Source: Anaerotalea alkaliphila (GTDB lineage: Bacteria > Bacillota > Clostridia > Lachnospirales > Vallitaleaceae). Taken from it: a DNA stretch of 64,000 nucleotides. Positions 62,073-64,000 of this stretch are shown here, piece by piece. The position numbers and the translations under genes were made by a program. Within the stretch, counting starts at the first letter, position 1, and every line of letters begins with the position of its first letter. The notes below the pieces were generated by a model. It saw only the letters and a program-made list of their open reading frames with translations, did no database searches and had not been told where the DNA came from. Location: assembly GCF_010179735.1 (NCBI RefSeq), contig NZ_JAAEEH010000014.1, positions 1 through 64,000 on the forward strand. Reading direction: 5' to 3'.

Positions 62073-62112
62073 GACAGACCAAAGGACGCCGGAGGGCGTC
62101 CTTTGGTCTGTC
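62073..62112. terminator. Bidirectional terminator
   Basis: Perfect 18-base arms (62073-62090, 62095-62112) around GGAG, between the nucleotidase gene and the sugar permease gene. Confidence 0.88.
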
Positions 62113-62136
62113 TTCGTTCTCCAAGTGTTGCGCGGA

Positions 62137-63114
62137 TCATTTTTTCATGCTGGACGCCTGCTTGGTCATCTTGTCGATGATGACGGCAGTCAGGATGATC
62201 AAGCCCTTGACGATCTGCTGCCAGTAGGTGTTGACGTTGGCCAGGTTCTGCACGTTGTTGATGATCCCTACGATGACGGCGCCGATGATGGTCCCCACGA
62301 CGGTTCCGGATCCACCTGCCAGACTGGTCCCCCCCACGACCACGGCGGTGATGGCGTCGAACTCGTAGGCCACACCCGCGGCGGGCTGGCCGGAGTTCAT
62401 CCGGCTCATGAGCACCACCCCGGCGATGGCGGCGGTGAAGCCGTCGAAGAGGAAGGCCTTCCGGACCACGTTCTTGGACTTGATTCCGGAGGCGATGGCC
62501 GCCTGCTCGTTCCCGCCCACCGCGTACACGTGCCGGCCGAAGCGGGTCTTGTTCAGCATGACCCAGGAGAGCACGAAGAGGACCAGCAGAATCAGCACCG
62601 AGACCGGCATGATTCCGATGTAGCCCTGGCCGATGAAGGTGTAGGACTTGCCCATGCCCGTGACAGGCACCCCGTTGGTGAAGAGCAGGACCGAACCCCG
62701 GGCCACCGTGGTGACCGCCAGGGTCATGATGAAGGCCGGGATGTGGAACTTGGTGATGACATAGCCGTTGATGGCTCCGATGACCAGGCCCAGGCCCACG
62801 GCCCCCATCACCGCAACGAACACGTTGCCCGTGGCCACCATGATGGCTGTGGAGATGACCCCGATCAGGGCGATCATGGATCCGTAGGCTACGTTGATGT
62901 GGCCCAGGATGATGATGAAGGTGGCCCCCAGGGCCAGGATGGTCACCACCGTGATCTGCCGCAGGACGTTGGTCAGGTTCGCCTGGGTGGCGAAGCCCCT
63001 GGTGAAGATGGAGGAAAGTGTGAAAATCACGACCAGGATGGCAAAAGTCCCGTACTTCCCGTACAGCTCCGCCAGATTCATTTTCTTCTTGGACTTGCTC
63101 TCCGTTTTCGTCAT
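62137..63114 (-). CDS. Ribose-type sugar ABC transporter permease
   Basis: 325-residue RbsC/YtfT-family permease with eight or more helices. The family features are FTRGFATQANLTNVLRQ, the EAA-like AVGGNEQAAIASGI loop and AVVVGGTSLAGGSGTVVGT. Works with the ATPase encoded just upstream; the binding protein is expected beyond the window. Substrate cannot be read (ribose, galactose, xylose or similar). Confidence 0.92.
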   Translation of the reverse strand: MTKTESKSKKKMNLAELYGKYGTFAILVVIFTLSSIFTRGFATQANLTNVLRQITVVTILALGATFIIILGHINVAYGSMIALIGVISTAIMVATGNVFVAVMGAVGLGLVIGAINGYVITKFHIPAFIMTLAVTTVARGSVLLFTNGVPVTGMGKSYTFIGQGYIGIMPVSVLILLVLFVLSWVMLNKTRFGRHVYAVGGNEQAAIASGIKSKNVVRKAFLFDGFTAAIAGVVLMSRMNSGQPAAGVAYEFDAITAVVVGGTSLAGGSGTVVGTIIGAVIVGIINNVQNLANVNTYWQQIVKGLIILTAVIIDKMTKQASSMKK

Positions 63115-63169
63115 TTCTCTTATCCCTTCCCTATTTCATATGCTGTTTTCTATGGATCCCTTGTTCGAT

Positions 63170-64000
63170 TCATTTGGATTTGGTGCCGTGGGTGGCCAGC
63201 TTCATGACGCTTTCCTGTGTGGCCATTTCCCCCCGGTCCAGGATGCCTGTGATCCGGCCCTCCTGCATGACCACGATCCGATCGCTCATGCCCAGGACCT
63301 CCGGCAGCTCCGAGGAGATCATGATCACCGCCATGCCTTCCTTGGCGAACTTGCACATCAGCCGGTGGATCTCCGATTTGGCCCCCACGTCGATGCCCCG
63401 GGTGGGCTCGTCCAGGATCATGACCTTCACGTCCCCCATGAGCCACTTGGCCAGGACCACCTTCTGCTGGTTCCCTCCCGACAGGGTGCTGGTCGCAACC
63501 CCCAGGCCTGCCACCTTGATCTTCAGCAGGTCCACCATAATGTTGGCCTCCCGGGCGATGGCCTTGTCGTCGATCAGGCCGTTCCTTATGAACTTCTTCA
63601 GGTTCACCAGGGAGATGTTCTCGTGGACGTTCCGCTCCAGCACCAGGCCGTAGCCCTTCCGGTCCTCGGAGATCATGGCGATCCCATGCCGGATGGCGTC
63701 CGTGGTGTCCCTGATGTCCAGCTTCTTCCCTTCCAGGAGCACCTCCCCGGAGGTGAAGGGGTCCAGGCCGAAGATGGCCCGCATGACCTCGCTCCGTCCG
63801 GCGCCCACCAGCCCCGAGAAGCCCAGGATCTCTCCCTTGCGCAGCTGGAAGCTGATGTCCTTGAACCGGCCCCCGTGCTGCTTCTCCTGGGTCAGGTCCT
63901 TCACCTCCAGGACCACTTCCCCGATCTCCACGTCCAGGTCCTTGGGGAAGACGTTCTTGATCTCCCGGCCCACCATGAGGGAGACCAGCTTCTCCGGATT
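63170..64000 (-). CDS. Sugar ABC transporter ATP-binding protein, C-terminal half (runs off window)
   Basis: Visible 276 residues are the second nucleotide-binding domain of an RbsA/MglA-type tandem ATPase: GLVGAGRSEVMR (degenerate Walker A), STLSGGNQQKVVLAKWL signature and DEPTRGIDVGAK Walker B. The frame continues through the window end (NPEKLVSLMVGRE...), so the first NBD lies outside. The permease gene begins 55 bases downstream. Confidence 0.93.
   Translation of the reverse strand, partial: NPEKLVSLMVGREIKNVFPKDLDVEIGEVVLEVKDLTQEKQHGGRFKDISFQLRKGEILGFSGLVGAGRSEVMRAIFGLDPFTSGEVLLEGKKLDIRDTTDAIRHGIAMISEDRKGYGLVLERNVHENISLVNLKKFIRNGLIDDKAIAREANIMVDLLKIKVAGLGVATSTLSGGNQQKVVLAKWLMGDVKVMILDEPTRGIDVGAKSEIHRLMCKFAKEGMAVIMISSELPEVLGMSDRIVVMQEGRITGILDRGEMATQESVMKLATHGTKSK

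Overview
The window looks like chromosome of a fermentative, largely anaerobic Bacillota (Clostridia-like) bacterium with fairly high GC. I infer this from strong AGGAGG ribosome sites, sigma-A type promoters, a perfect CIRCE element, LexA boxes of the Gram-positive GAAC-N4-GTTC type, rubrerythrin, a PPi-type phosphofructokinase, ribose-type ABC genes and many terminator hairpins. I cannot name a genus. I saw no rRNA, tRNA, CRISPR array, insertion sequence or prophage; it reads as ordinary chromosome with several accessory metabolic cassettes.

Layout. 0.1-5 kb: a glucarate module on the minus strand (cdaR regulator, tctB, tctA, gudD). 5-13 kb: an O2-dependent fatty-acid desaturase, a SEC-C protein, pyrG, the cell-envelope set ddl / DUF1934 / carboxyl-terminal protease, and an acetate transporter. 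13-15.5 kb: rubrerythrin, and a Y-family DNA polymerase behind two LexA boxes followed by a small partner gene. 15.5-22 kb: an alpha-galactosidase/LacI pair, glnK-amtB with a structured leader, and class II aldolase. 22-32.5 kb: oxidoreductase, GNAT, an AEC transporter, a P2A-type cation ATPase controlled by what I read as a manganese (yybP-ykoY) riboswitch, and an AraC-linked Gfo/Idh - sugar isomerase - Gfo/Idh catabolic cassette. 32.5-43 kb: citrate synthase, a class A PBP, a two-gene AmmeMemoRadiSam system with fused A/B proteins, a GDT1-type (Mn2+/Ca2+) exporter with an unusual Cys-rich tail, a PsiE-like protein, a HAD phosphatase that appears to lack motif III, and PPi-PFK. 44-49 kb: a CadC/CadA-type metal resistance pair divergent from a CaCA antiporter and pyrBI. 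49-53 kb: a four-gene operon (metallo-beta-lactamase fold, ArsR, old yellow enzyme, aminotransferase) and hsp20 with CIRCE. 53-61 kb: a complete eight-gene Mrp/Mbh-type antiporter module headed by a thioredoxin-like gene, then cardiolipin synthase and FtsH. 61-64 kb: a nucleotidase-like HAD and the start of a ribose-type ABC importer that runs off the right edge.

Themes. Metal-ion handling is over-represented: riboswitch-linked P2A ATPase, GDT1, P1B ATPase with CadC, CaCA antiporter. Energy/ion coupling is represented by the Mrp/Mbh-like cluster, which matches the order of MbhA-H but has no hydrogenase genes next to it. Carbon genes cover glucarate, alpha-galactosides, an unidentified sugar or inositol, and a ribose-like sugar. 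The least explained pieces are the AmmeMemoRadiSam pair, the Mbh-like module with its thioredoxin gene, the GDT1 tail, the amtB leader and the small partner of the SOS polymerase.
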